Part shown: positions 55,555-64,000 of the stretch, one piece after another
How the letters are laid out: each line of letters opens with the position of its first letter
How positions within the stretch are numbered: the first letter of the stretch is position 1
NCBI RefSeq assembly: GCF_025854275.1
Contig: NZ_CP107567.1
Span: forward strand, 744,001-808,000
Source of the DNA: Streptomyces peucetius
Lineage (GTDB): Bacteria; Actinomycetota; Actinomycetes; Streptomycetales; Streptomycetaceae
Direction: 5' to 3'
DNA: 64,000 nucleotides
Notes under the pieces: generated by a model
Database searches by the model: none
Seen by the model: the letters and a program-made list of their open reading frames with translations, nothing else
Told to the model about the DNA's origin: nothing
Translations under genes and position numbers: made by a program

Positions 55555-57645
55555 ATGGTGCCAGCGGACAGGCCAGGGCGAGGTCAGCCGTCCAGCTCGC
55601 TGCGCTCGGAGCCGGGAACCCTGCTGGAGCACGTCTCGGTGGCCGTGTTCGGCATCGACGAGGGCGGCCGGATCTGCTACTGGGGACCCGGTGCACAGCG
55701 CCTCTTCGGCCATGACTCCGCGGCGGTGCTGTCCCGGCCCGCCGCGCTGCTTTTCCCACGGGAGACGGGCGGCGGACCCGGCGCGGCCGTACGGCTGGCG
55801 GAACGCGGCCGCACCCTGGGCTACTGGCGGGTCCGGATGCCGGCGGTGCACGCGGACGGCTCGGTCTTCGACTGCGGATTCCGCGTCTTCCCCCTGACCG
55901 GGGAGGACGGCCGGTCCGTGATCATGGGGCTCGCGAGCAGCGGCAACGAACTGGACCGGGTGAAGACCAACCTGACGTTCCTCGACGCCCTCTTCGAGAC
56001 CTGCCCCATCGGCCTGGTGATGCTCGACGAGGACCTGCGCTACGTCCACCTCAACCAGGCCCTCGCCGACATGGACGGACTGCCGATCGAGGATCACATC
56101 GGGCGGCGCATGGACGAGCTCATGGTCACCTCCGACGGAGGCGCGTACGGGCGCATGCTGCGCTCCGTCGCCGACGAAGGCCGTCCGGTCGTCGGCGCCC
56201 TCGTAGGGCTGCGCACGCCGGACCGCCCGGACCAGGACCAGGTCCGGTCGGTGAGCCTGTTCCCCCTCAGCGGGGCGGGCGACACACGCCGCGGAGTGGG
56301 CGGCCTGCTGGTCGACGTGACCGAACGCGAGCAGGCCATCGTCGAGGCGACCGCAGGGCGCCGGCGACTGGCCCTGCTCGACCGGGCCGCCGCCAGTATC
56401 GGCACCACCCTGGACGTGAAGGTCACCGCCCGTGAACTCGTCGAAGCCGCGGTCCCCGACTTCTCCGACGCGTCCGTCGTGGAGGTCGTGGACTGGATGG
56501 ACGAGCCGGAGGTCTTCGACCCGCGGCTGCCGCTGGTCACCCGCCGGATCGCGGCCGGAACCACCCTGCCGCCGCCCGCGGCGGAGCTCGTGGGCGGACT
56601 CGAGAGCGTGGTCTACCCGCCCGGATCCACCATCCACGGCATGATGCAGACCGGCCGGCCCGTCGCCGTTCCCGTGAACGACGAGTTCATGTCGCGGACC
56701 GTCATTCACCCGGCCCGCGCACAGTTGCTGATCGACAGCGGACTGACCTGCCTGCTCATCGCCCCCCTCATCGCGCGGGGGACGGTGCAGGGGCTCACGA
56801 TGTTCGGCCGGTCCGCCGCACGCCCGGCCTTCGACGAGCAGGACATCAGCCTCGCCGGAGAGCTGGCCTCGCGCGCCGCGCTGTGCCTGGACAACGCCCG
56901 CCTCTACAGCCGTGTCCGGCGCATCGCCCTCACCTTGCAAAGTGCGCTGCTCCCCACCGCCCTCGGGAGCAGCCCCCACGTCGACATCGCCCACCGGTAT
57001 CTGCCCGCGAGCCAGGTCACGGAGGTCGGCGGCGACTGGTACGACGTGATCACCCTGCCAGGCGACCGGGTGGCGCTCGTCGTGGGTGATGTGATGGGAC
57101 ACGGGGTCCGGGCCGCGGCGGCGATGGGCCGGCTGCGCATCACCGCCAAAGCCGTGGCCCGCCACACCCTGGAACCCGGTGACGTCCTCACGGAGCTCGA
57201 CACCTGCGCCCAGGAGGCCGGCATCGAACTGGCGACGTGCCTCTACCTCCTCTACGACCCGGCGACCGGCCGCGCCCGCATGGCCAGTGCTGGCCATCCG
57301 CCGCTGCTGGTGCGCAATCCGGACGGCACGGTGGTGACCTTCGACGACGTGCTGGGCATCCCGCTGGGAGTCGGCGGCTTCCCCTTCCGTACGGCCGAGA
57401 TCGAACTCGCCGAGGGCGCCACCCTGGTCCTGTACACCGACGGCCTGGTCGAGGCCCGCGGCCACGACATCGAGGAACGCATGGAGGCGCTCCGCGGCCA
57501 TCTGCGCGGCGCGACCGGGTCACTGGAGGCAACGACGGACCGCATTCTCGCGAGCATGCTGCCCGATATGCCGATGGACGACGCGGTGATCGTCCTGGCC
57601 CAGGTCCACCGCGCTCCGCGGCCCAGCCAGGGCCTCATCGTGTGA
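55555..57645 (+). CDS. PAS-PAS-GAF-PP2C (SpoIIE/RsbU-type) serine phosphatase
   Basis: I chose the ATG at 55555, with AAAGGGGG upstream, giving 696 residues. A first PAS domain (residues 20-130: VAVFGIDEGGRICYWGPGAQRLFG) is followed by a second (150-260: IGLVMLDEDLRYVHLNQALAD), a GAF domain (275-450) and a C-terminal PP2C-like phosphatase. The phosphatase shows metal-binding Asp in GGDWYDVI and GDVMGHG, ASAGHPP and LYTDGLVE. Such proteins dephosphorylate anti-anti-sigma factors in response to small signals. It is intact and stands alone among remnants. The upstream 300 bases hold no gene. Confidence 0.92.
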   Translation: MVPADRPGRGQPSSSLRSEPGTLLEHVSVAVFGIDEGGRICYWGPGAQRLFGHDSAAVLSRPAALLFPRETGGGPGAAVRLAERGRTLGYWRVRMPAVHADGSVFDCGFRVFPLTGEDGRSVIMGLASSGNELDRVKTNLTFLDALFETCPIGLVMLDEDLRYVHLNQALADMDGLPIEDHIGRRMDELMVTSDGGAYGRMLRSVADEGRPVVGALVGLRTPDRPDQDQVRSVSLFPLSGAGDTRRGVGGLLVDVTEREQAIVEATAGRRRLALLDRAAASIGTTLDVKVTARELVEAAVPDFSDASVVEVVDWMDEPEVFDPRLPLVTRRIAAGTTLPPPAAELVGGLESVVYPPGSTIHGMMQTGRPVAVPVNDEFMSRTVIHPARAQLLIDSGLTCLLIAPLIARGTVQGLTMFGRSAARPAFDEQDISLAGELASRAALCLDNARLYSRVRRIALTLQSALLPTALGSSPHVDIAHRYLPASQVTEVGGDWYDVITLPGDRVALVVGDVMGHGVRAAAAMGRLRITAKAVARHTLEPGDVLTELDTCAQEAGIELATCLYLLYDPATGRARMASAGHPPLLVRNPDGTVVTFDDVLGIPLGVGGFPFRTAEIELAEGATLVLYTDGLVEARGHDIEERMEALRGHLRGATGSLEATTDRILASMLPDMPMDDAVIVLAQVHRAPRPSQGLIV

Positions 57646-57721
57646 CACCGCGCATGCCGGCATCCGGGTCCGCCGTCAGCAGGTGCGGCGCGAAGCGGGC
57701 CGCCACCACCATGGGAGGAGT

Positions 57722-57836
57722 GGTGACGAAATGCCCGCTCTGCGGTGACGAAATGCAGCCGGACCTGATTCGGCAGGGCGGCCGCCTCTGGTACGCCGAC
57801 GTGTCCGTCGTGCTGTGGTCCCAGTTTGGAACGTGG
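57722..57836 (+). pseudogene. Zinc-ribbon-like N-terminal fragment
   Basis: A GTG at 57722 (GGGAGGAG upstream) opens VTKCPLCGDEMQPDLIRQGG and RLWYADVSVVLW. It looks like the first 30-40 residues of a real gene. At about 57836 it runs into antisense sequence of another gene fragment, so the rest is lost. Confidence 0.35.
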
Positions 57837-58241
57837 TATCTGGCGCGGGATCGTCGGCCGCGCGCGGTGGACGAACTCGGTGGCCGCCGCCAGGGCCCGG
57901 CGGGCCTCGCCGGTCGTCGTGGTGGGGCGGTTCCGCTCCCGCCCCTCCTTGTGGATCTCGCGGACGAACTTGACCAGCAGGTCCACGAGGTTGGCCTTCT
58001 CCAGGTCCGTCCTCCGATCGTCGACGACCTCGGCGATGTCGTCGAGCCACCAGTACGCCTCGTCGCCGAGTACGAGACCGTCCTTATGTTCCAGGAGCCG
58101 GTGGCAGAGCTTCTGCGCGATCGGGAAGAGCGGCAGATTCCTGGCGATGCGGCCGAGCCGCTCCACCTCCTCGGCGACGGCCGCCATGGCCACGGCCACG
58201 GCCACGGCCGGACGCGCGAGGCCGGGGCCGCGCGCAGTCAC
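57837..58241 (-). pseudogene. Hypothetical helical protein, C-terminus lost
   Basis: The minus strand from a GTG near 58241 or the ATG at 58187 reads MAAVAEEVERLGRIARNLPL, FPIAQKLCHRLLEHKDGLVL, GDEAYWWLDDIAEVVDDRRT and so on to FVHRARPTIPRQ near 57840. It is natural-looking and helical, then becomes incoherent where it meets the opposite-strand fragment. The family is not recognised. Confidence 0.5.
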
Positions 58242-58393
58242 TCCTGCGCGCCGTGCTCTCTGTCGGCCCATGGGGCCGAGCGGGCGCCGCCGCTACGTGG
58301 CGACGCGGGGGCTGGGCACTGTGGCCGCGTCGGCGGACGGTTCAGGATTTCCGGCCCGCCCGCCGGTCGCGGGTGGTGAGGGGGGTGAGCCGG

Positions 58394-58740
58394 TCACACC
58401 AGGACCAGGTGCCCCTTGGGGTTGTGCTTCAGGTACGGGCGCTTGCACCGCGGGATGGGCTTGGTGTTGGGCTCGCCGCGGTGGACGGCGCCCCAGCCGC
58501 CCCGCTGGAACTCCCGCCCGATGTACTGCGTGTACGCCGGCGGGATGGCCTCGGTCAGCTCTTCGTGGACGTCGGTCCAGTGGATGTCCATGGCTGCCTG
58601 CATCTCGGTGACGGTGCCCTTGCCGCCGCCCTTGCCGTACGCCGCGATGTACGCGCCGTCCCGCCAGACGCCGTGCCGCCAGCCGCGCACCGATCCGCGG
58701 TGCGGGACGTGCGCCGGGGGCTGAAACACATCGAAGGCCG
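58394..58740 (-). pseudogene. C5 cytosine DNA methyltransferase, C-terminal remnant B
   Basis: The frame reads DVFQPPAHVPHRGSVRGWRH, GVWRDGAYIAAYGKGGGKGT, MQAAMDIHWTDVHEELTEAI and PPAYTQYIGREF, parallel to remnant A at 45112-45790. It ends with a basic tail (KPIPRCKRPYLKHNPKGHLV). The catalytic N-terminal domain is absent. An ATG/GTG further upstream (to 58783) is in frame but not convincing. Confidence 0.7.
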
Positions 58741-59067
58741 GCACCGAGGTGGTGTCGGCCGAGTGTCGGCGGACGCGGGCCAACGCGCCTGCCTATGTCC
58801 TGAGGTTCGGGCTTGCGACCAGTCGCCGTCAAAAGGACACGACGCTACCGGCGCTGGGCTCGACTACGGACCGGTTTTGGAGACCCCCCACCTTCGTCCG
58901 GTCAGCGCGCCGCCCGTCGTCTCAAATAGCTGAAGCGGCAACGAACGGCGTTCCAACGCCGTTACGGCGCCCCCTGGCTGGAGAACATCGATCCGCGCGT
59001 GTACCTAGCAGCGCCCGATACGGGCAGCGGCCGTTGCACGCCTGATTTACGAAGGAACCGATACGTC

Positions 59068-59286
59068 ATGACCACGAATGCGGACGCGCCGCGCCAGGAC
59101 CGCGGGGACCGGAAGCTGCGTACTGCTGTGCTGCTGCTCGGGTTGGTGATGGGGCTCATGATCACAGGAGCCGCGGTCTACGTCGCCCGTGTCCATCCCT
59201 CGCTGGCTGGGCCCCTGGGTGTCGGCGCGGCCGTCTTGGGAGCGCTGGCCGGTGCGACCGCCATGGCGAGCCGTCTCGTTCGGTGA
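59068..59286 (+). CDS. Small two-helix membrane protein
   Basis: From the ATG at 59068, with GAAGGA upstream, the 72-residue product has a charged N-terminus (MTTNADAPRQDRGDRKLR) and two hydrophobic helices (TAVLLLGLVMGLMITGAAVYV and LAGPLGVGAAVLGALAGATAM). The layout is plausible for a small membrane protein; the function is unknown. Confidence 0.6.
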   Translation: MTTNADAPRQDRGDRKLRTAVLLLGLVMGLMITGAAVYVARVHPSLAGPLGVGAAVLGALAGATAMASRLVR

Positions 59287-59334
59287 TTCGCTACGTCCGT
59301 GCGGGCGGGTTGACCATCCATCCGGTGCAACTTC

Positions 59335-59912
59335 TCAGCCCGCCGCAGTGAGCGGCCCCGTCCACGTGCTGGACGGGGCGATGCGCATCGCCTGTGTCAC
59401 GTTGCCGACCGGTGGCTGACCCAGGGGCTCGCCCTGCGTCGACGGCCCGAGCCCGGTACGCCCGCAGCTCAGGGATCCCTGCGCCGCGCGGCTGACCCAG
59501 TAACTGGGCAGGGCTGTCGCGAAGGAATTGATCGCGGCGTCGTCGGCCCGGACCTGCGCCCATCGAGTTCGGGCGGGCGCCACAGGACTGAAGGTAGCCA
59601 GCCGCGCCGTCGCGTCCGTTGTTTGAGGGCGGCGTAGAATCGCCGCGCCCGAAATCGGATGGCGGGAACCCGCCCTCCAGCACTTCAAGGACTTCCACCT
59701 TGCCTGCGGGGACGACGTAAGCGACATCAAGATCCTGACTCGTCGCCCACGTACCCGTCTCGGCTCGCTGCCCCGCCCGCCCCCGCTGCACCATCTCCAG
59801 CTCTTCACCAGGCTCAAAGATCCTCAACTCCAAGGAACGCATGGAGAAGCTCCGATGCTCTGCACGCGTGCGTACTCGCGCCCGCACGAACCAATCCTGC
59901 GATGGCACGTCT
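59335..59912 (-). pseudogene. Hypothetical protein, frameshifted, next to IS copy 2
   Basis: A GTG near 59912 (GGGGAG upstream) opens VPSQDWFVRARVRTRAEHRS, FSMRSLELRIFEPGEELEMV and TSQDLDVAYVVPAGKVEVLE. Around 59660 the coherent text moves to another frame: RADDAAINSFATALPSYWVS, GPSTQGEPLGQPPVGNVTQA and the stop at 59335. Together this is a protein of about 190 residues with one frameshift. The family is not recognised. Confidence 0.5.
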
Positions 59913-60053
59913 CCCCTGCGATCGCTCACTCTTCGATCTAAGTGGCTGTTGTTGTTCCGAATCTGAGGGTGGCATTTTCGCTGGTCAGGCATAGGGTCGG
60001 TGATTCGGTGGGAGTGGTGGCGTGTCGTGTCGTCGCTCCCCAGGAGGTTGCGG

Positions 60054-60590
60054 ATGCCGTCGGTCGTCGGACTGCTGGAACAGCACGAGCTCGCCGCTCG
60101 CCGTCGAGTCGACGGGTTGCGTGAGGAAGCCGATCGCATCCAGGCCGAGCTGGCCGCCGCCGAGGAGGAATGGCAGGAGTGGGCGATCGCCCGCAGGCGA
60201 GTGGACACGGTCCTGGCTCCGGACGGCGGCAACATCGCTGGTGAGAAGGCTGCCCCCGGCCCACGGGACGTGGACGCACGCTCGGCGCCCAGGCAGGCGG
60301 CGAAGCCGAAGTCGCAGGTGCCGGTGTGGCGTGAGGGGCTGTCCTGGTCGGTGCTGTCGGTGGACTGTCAGCGCATTATCGAGACCCTCGCGGACCGGGC
60401 CCGGCTCCATCAAGGGCCGCTGACCTGCCAGGAGTTGGCCGTGATGTTCGGCCTGGACGCAGTGCCGGCCAAGGTGGAGGCACTGCGGTCGAAGGCGAAA
60501 CGCCTGGTCGCGCGAGGCTGGCTGGCCGAGCGGCAGCCGGGCCAGTTCACCCTCGCCCAGGGCCCGGCCGGGCAAGGCGGCGCGTCATGA
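60054..60590 (+). CDS. IS passenger protein: coiled coil plus C-terminal HTH-like region
   Basis: From the ATG at 60054, with AGGAGG upstream, the product has 178 residues. An N-terminal coiled coil (LLEQHELAARRRVDGLREEA) and a Lys/Pro-rich linker precede DCQRIIETLADRARLHQGPL, TCQELAVMFGLDAVPAKVEA and LRSKAKRLVARGWLAERQPG, a winged-helix-like region. It ends inside the transposase gene on the opposite strand. A regulator of transposition or target choice is a reasonable guess, but the function is unknown. Confidence 0.75.
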   Translation: MPSVVGLLEQHELAARRRVDGLREEADRIQAELAAAEEEWQEWAIARRRVDTVLAPDGGNIAGEKAAPGPRDVDARSAPRQAAKPKSQVPVWREGLSWSVLSVDCQRIIETLADRARLHQGPLTCQELAVMFGLDAVPAKVEALRSKAKRLVARGWLAERQPGQFTLAQGPAGQGGAS

Positions 60591-61464
60591 GCAGGATCAT
60601 CGACCAGTAGACCATCGCTTCGGCGCTGGTGGTGCGGCGCTCGAAGTCGCGCACCAGACGGCGGGTGCGCATCAGGTGGGCGAAGAGGCGCTCGACGATC
60701 CACCGCTTGGGCAGCACCACGAAGCCGCGCATGTCGTCGCTGCGTCTGACGATCGCCAGGACCAGCGCGAGCACGGTGAGGCAGTGCTCGACGAGGCTGC
60801 CGGTGTAGCCGCCGTCGGCCCAGACCAGCTCCAGCTGGTGGTGTGCGTCGGCCACCTGCCGCAGCAGGACCTGGGCGGCGGCGCGGTCGCCGGTGTCTGC
60901 GGCGGTGACCATCACGCCCAGCAGCGGACCGAGCGTGTCGACCACGACATGCCGCTTGCGCCCGTTGACCAGCTTGCCGCCGTCGAAGCCGCGGCTGTCC
61001 GCACCGACGACCGCGTCCGCCTTGACGGACTGCGAGTCGATCACGCCGGCCGTCGGCTCCGTATCCCGCCCGTCCCTCTCGCGGATCCGTGCGCGCAACC
61101 GGTCGTGGAACTCCTTGACCAGGGCGTGGTCGCGCCAGCGGCGGAAAAACGCGTAGACCCGGTCCCACGGCGGGAAGTCGGCGGGCATCGCCCGCCACTT
61201 GATGCCGTTGTCGACCAGGTAGCGGATAGCGTCCAGTATCGCCCGGTGGCAGTACGCCTCCGGCTGCCCGCCCCGGCCGCGCAACCAGCCCGGCACCGGC
61301 AGCAACGGCCGGACCACGGCCCACTCCGCGTCCGTCATGTCCGAGGGATACCGCCGAACACGTTCCGGGTGATCGGCCGCATTCCCGAACCGATGAGCGA
61401 CACAATCACACGACGGTGCATCCGAGTTGAACTTCACCGGCGCGAGCACGTACAACTGCGGCAA
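60547..61464 (-). CDS. IS5-family DDE transposase
   Basis: The 305-residue product starts at the TTG at 61464; ATG at 61338 (MTDAEWAVVRPLLPVPGWLR) is an alternative. The DDE residues lie in GVIDSQSVKADAV (Asp), [14 protein letters not shown] (Asp) and KRWIVERLFAHLMRTRRLVR (Glu). All are present and the frame is intact, so the element may be active. Just upstream an 11-of-13 inverted repeat (CAGGGCCTCTTGG with CCAGGAGACCCTG) abuts the TTG, as in copy 1. Confidence 0.92.
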   Translation of the reverse strand: MPQLYVLAPVKFNSDAPSCDCVAHRFGNAADHPERVRRYPSDMTDAEWAVVRPLLPVPGWLRGRGGQPEAYCHRAILDAIRYLVDNGIKWRAMPADFPPWDRVYAFFRRWRDHALVKEFHDRLRARIRERDGRDTEPTAGVIDSQSVKADAVVGADSRGFDGGKLVNGRKRHVVVDTLGPLLGVMVTAADTGDRAAAQVLLRQVADAHHQLELVWADGGYTGSLVEHCLTVLALVLAIVRRSDDMRGFVVLPKRWIVERLFAHLMRTRRLVRDFERRTTSAEAMVYWSMILLMTRRLARPGPGRG

Positions 61465-61605
61465 CAGGGTCTCCTGGATCTCGGTTGGCTTCGCAACCCC
61501 GAGCTACCAAGAGGCCCTGCCTTCATGCCCGCAGCCGGCGCCAACCACCCGATCGAGACTCCCGTTCGACGCGCACCCCTCAAGATCGGAACGACAACAG
61601 CTACT

Positions 61606-62112
61606 CAGCCGCTTCCCGACACCATGCCGCCCTCAGCGCAAAGGGACGCCATACCGCCCTCACCAGACCGCACAGCGCCGTGGTGGCGGTCGCTGCTCTC
61701 ACGCTGAACCCTTCCCGGTCGCCCGGAGCCGCATTGCCGAGCACTTCATCACGAAGGAGAGAGACATGACCCTCGCCATAGGCTTGCCGCGGCCGCCGGT
61801 CTTGCCGTAACTGGAGTACTCCTCTTCCAGAAGGTCGCGGTGCCGTTCCTCATACTGCGCCTTCTCCTCCCACGAGGCCGAGGCACGCGCTGATCTCGTG
61901 CTGCTTGCCGTCGGTCTGTGGCCGCCCCGGAAAGGGGCGGCCACAGGCATAGAAAAGGTTCAGCTGCCCGGGGAGTCCTCTGCATCCTGGATCAGCTAGG
62001 CACTGTCCGGCCGATCATGATGGCCTGCCGGCCCGCCAGACGGGCCGCCGGGCTGCCGGGCGCGGCACTATGGTCGTGAACCAGCCGACGGAGACACAGC
62101 GGTAGGGGAATC
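61606..62112. other. Gap with one terminator-like hairpin
   Basis: No intact gene is supported. On the minus strand around 61750-61900 SWEEKAQYEERHRDLLEEEY and GKTGGRGKPMARVM read like protein but lack a credible start or end. Confidence 0.35.
61917..61945. terminator. Perfect 12-bp hairpin, terminator-like
   Basis: TGTGGCCGCCCC (61917-61928) and GGGGCGGCCACA (61934-61945) form a perfect stem with a GGAAA loop. No gene directly precedes it now, so it may be the terminator of a lost gene. Confidence 0.7.
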
Positions 62113-63510
62113 ATGGTCGCGTTCCACGCGTCCGCGCTGGACGGTGTCGCCCGTAATCCGGCGCTGTCGACACCGCTGCTGCTGCGCCTGCTCGCCTTCG
62201 ACGGGGGCGGTGACCGTCGTCCGCCCCGTCGTGCGCTGCAGCGGGCCGGGCTTTCCGAGTCGGCCGTCGTGGTGATCCTGGCCCACCCGGATCCGGGCGT
62301 CCGGATCGATTTCGCCATGAGTGCCAGGGCGGAGCCTGCACAGCGGGCCCGGCTCGCGGACGATCCTTCTTTCAAAGTGCGGGCAGCTCTTGCGTACGGA
62401 CCCGAGGTCTACGGCCCCCGCACGAAGGTCGCGCCGCTCCCGGCCGCCGTGTGCGTCCGCCTGCTCGACGACCCCGCCCCTTCTGTCCGGACGGCACTGC
62501 TGGACTCGCCCCATCTGGCGTCGTCGTTCGTGGCCTCAATGGCTACTCATCACAGCTCGGCAGCGCGCCAGGAAGCGGTGCGTGCATGGGAGATCCTGCC
62601 GCCGGGTGAGCGGTCGGCGCTGCTTGCCGACCCTGATCCCGGTGTGCGGCGGGCCGCCGCACACCGGGAGTGCCGACGGGACGCCCACGTCACCGCCGAA
62701 CTGCTCCAGGATCCGAAGTCCGCCGCCGAGGCGCTGTGCCGAGGGCTCCTCGTCCGCGCCGACGCCGAGCGGTGCGTCGCCGAGGGGACGCACCTGGCGG
62801 CTCTTGCCGAGAACCCGTCGTTGCCCGCCGATCTCGTGGAGCGGCTCGCCGTCGACCCCGACGAGGCCGTACGGCTCGCGGTCTCCCTCAGGCCCGAGCT
62901 GGACGAGGCACGGCGCATGGCGATCGACTTCACGGCCGGTGACCTCGACAGGGGCGACGGCGTGCAGTGGGTACGGGACGGGCTGACCGACCCCGAGGTG
63001 CTGCGCCGAGCCGCAACCTCCGCCCACCCGCTGCTCCGGCGCGCCGCCGCCCGGAGCCCCCACCTGCCGCCCGACCTGCTGCGCCTGCTCGCACGCGTCG
63101 AGGACCCGGTGGTGGAGAACCTCCTGGGCATTCACCACCCCGACACCCCGGAGAAGGTCCTGATGCGCGTGTTCGCGAGGCTCGGCGGGACGTTCTCCGC
63201 CTGGATGGCGGAGACGCACCCTCGCTTTCCCCGCGAGGGCCTCGCCACCCGCTACGCGGACCACCCGGACGGGAACTACCGCCGACTGGCTGTTCGGGAT
63301 CCGGCCGCTACGCCCGCGCTGATCGAGCGGCTCAGCCATGACCCCGAGGTCTGGACGCGCCAGGCGGCGGCCGGCGACCCGCGCCTCCCGCTCCACCGGC
63401 TCCGCGAGGCACTCCACATACCCGAGCTGGCCTCCAGCGCGGGCGCCAACCCGGCGCTCCCTGAAGACGAGATGGCCGCCGTCCTGAACCGGGCCGGCGT
63501 TCCCGCCTGA
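62113..63510 (+). CDS. HEAT-like / leucine-rich-repeat-variant protein
   Basis: The 465-residue product consists of repeated helical units of about 24 residues with the pattern LAxxPxxPxxLLxxLAxDPdxxVRxAxA, e.g. LAENPSLPADLVERLAVDPD, EAVRLAVS, SPHLPPDLLRLLARVEDP and LSHDPEVWTRQAAAGDPRLP. This is the actinobacterial leucine-rich repeat variant type. It is cytoplasmic, without a signal peptide. Such solenoids bind proteins; the partner is unknown. Confidence 0.8.
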   Translation: MVAFHASALDGVARNPALSTPLLLRLLAFDGGGDRRPPRRALQRAGLSESAVVVILAHPDPGVRIDFAMSARAEPAQRARLADDPSFKVRAALAYGPEVYGPRTKVAPLPAAVCVRLLDDPAPSVRTALLDSPHLASSFVASMATHHSSAARQEAVRAWEILPPGERSALLADPDPGVRRAAAHRECRRDAHVTAELLQDPKSAAEALCRGLLVRADAERCVAEGTHLAALAENPSLPADLVERLAVDPDEAVRLAVSLRPELDEARRMAIDFTAGDLDRGDGVQWVRDGLTDPEVLRRAATSAHPLLRRAAARSPHLPPDLLRLLARVEDPVVENLLGIHHPDTPEKVLMRVFARLGGTFSAWMAETHPRFPREGLATRYADHPDGNYRRLAVRDPAATPALIERLSHDPEVWTRQAAAGDPRLPLHRLREALHIPELASSAGANPALPEDEMAAVLNRAGVPA

Positions 63511-63779
63511 CCGCCGTGCAGGACCGGCCGGCCTGCGCCACTTCCCGGAGAGGCCCTCGTTCCAAGACTTCGACGTGTCGGCGTCACCCTCGGGCCTGGA
63601 TGGCTTTATCGACGACTCACGACAGCAGTTGCTCACGACTGCGGGAGGCATCCGCCAGGGCTGAATCTCGATGTCGACGAGAACGGGCGGCGCTGGCGGG
63701 CACCCCGGCAACGGCGCGATGGCGGCTGCCACCTACGCCCGTAGCCAGCGCTTTTGCCCGCGGCGCCGACGGGCGGCAG

Positions 63780-64000
63780 AACGGCGGCCTGTCCGCCACC
63801 ACCGAGCTGCTGCCCGAAGTCATGAACAACCGTCGCGGGCGCTGCCTCCCGAACTGCTCGACAAACGCTGCTCCGAGACGTGGACAGAGCCACGTCGTCC
63901 GGCTCACCATCGACGACGTCATCCGCGACGACGACACCATGCTGCTACGACTCGGCGAGCCACCCTCCCCCGTTCCCGCGCCGGTCGCCGCCCTGCTGCT
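63780..64000 (+). pseudogene. Tyrosine recombinase fragment at the right edge
   Basis: The plus strand near the edge reads VVRLTIDDVIRDDDTMLLRL and GEPPSPVPAPVAALLL, matching the middle of actinobacterial transposon/plasmid integrases (RLTxDDVIxDxxxxLLRLGEPPxPVP). Upstream sequence (63511-63780) does not supply a coherent N-terminus, so it seems truncated. The frame continues beyond the window. Confidence 0.5.

Larger units (their letters stand above)
59942..61604. mobile_element. IS5-type insertion sequence, copy 2 (intact), 1663 bp
   Basis: Terminal inverted repeats of 28 bp match at 23 positions: GTGGCTGTTGTTGTTCCGA... at 59942-59969 against the complement of 61577-61604. The flanks are TAA and TCA, both TNA-type targets but not identical. 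The element carries an intact 305-residue transposase (-) and an intact 178-residue convergent passenger gene (+), whose 3' ends overlap by 44 bases. The layout is the same as copy 1, but the terminal repeats differ, so it is a related, different IS. Confidence 0.88.

Noticed and set aside
57252..58271. A 339-codon minus-strand gene
   Set aside because: Only the first part (about 58241 to 57837) looks like protein; the rest is antisense to the zinc-ribbon fragment and the phosphatase gene.

Overview
The DNA is very GC-rich, with strong third-position GC bias, many GTG/TTG starts, GGAGG-type ribosome sites, ATGA/GTGA gene overlaps and Streptomyces-typical families (DUF6153, DUF2269-like, CsoR-type operators, SpoIIE-family phosphatase). 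It looks like a Streptomyces or close-relative chromosome. The left part (1-36 kb) is dense and mostly intact. The right part (36-64 kb) is an accessory zone full of insertion sequences and broken genes.

Left part. 1-7.5 kb: a DHA2 drug-efflux transporter running off the left edge, a SnoaL-like protein, a secreted NlpC/P60 cell-wall hydrolase, a BlaI/M56 sensor-protease pair, a membrane protein divergent from a TetR regulator, a guanine/cytidine-type deaminase and a CopZ-like metallochaperone. The efflux gene and copZ carry the same 17-bp CsoR-like operator, which suggests shared copper(I)-type control. 7.5-13.2 kb: a two-gene unit (atypical cysteine-synthase-fold PLP enzyme plus MFS exporter), then a metal-flavoured secreted module (DUF6153, BNR-repeat lipoprotein, DUF305, His-rich DUF6153). 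13.4-18.6 kb: a PH-like membrane protein, an SDR/DUF2867-type protein and a two-component system.

Centre of interest (18.8-28.4 kb): an apparently complete RiPP cluster of the thiazole/oxazole-modified (TOMM) class. It encodes a 37-residue precursor with a VAPGG leader end and a CCHCHC core, an E1/Ocin-ThiF-like leader-binding protein, two SagB-like dehydrogenase-fold proteins, a CPBP membrane protease, a degenerate amidohydrolase, an ABC exporter pair and a YcaO cyclodehydratase ending in PxPxP. The genes are nearly all translationally coupled. The layout and the VAPGG-Cys junction recall streptolysin S. The precursor has its own strong promoter, a perfect 38-bp palindrome in its 5' leader and a 14-bp-stem hairpin just after it. 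A LuxR-type regulator faces the operon at its far end.

28.9-36 kb: katG, then an xdhABC operon (xanthine dehydrogenase and XdhC maturation factor) ending at a shared bidirectional terminator.

Accessory part (36-64 kb): two related IS5-type elements (one dead, one intact), each with a transposase and a convergent, 3'-overlapping coiled-coil passenger gene. There are also remnants of another IS5 transposase, a Tn3 transposase, tyrosine recombinases, DUF6262, DUF2785, an FAD oxidoreductase and two related C5 DNA methyltransferase tails. Between them lie intact genes: VOC protein, endonuclease VII-like protein, FMN reductase, alpha/beta hydrolase, galactonate dehydratase-like enolase, Tat-exported PLP enzyme, PAS-GAF-PP2C phosphatase and a HEAT-like repeat protein. 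No tRNA, rRNA or CRISPR array was seen.
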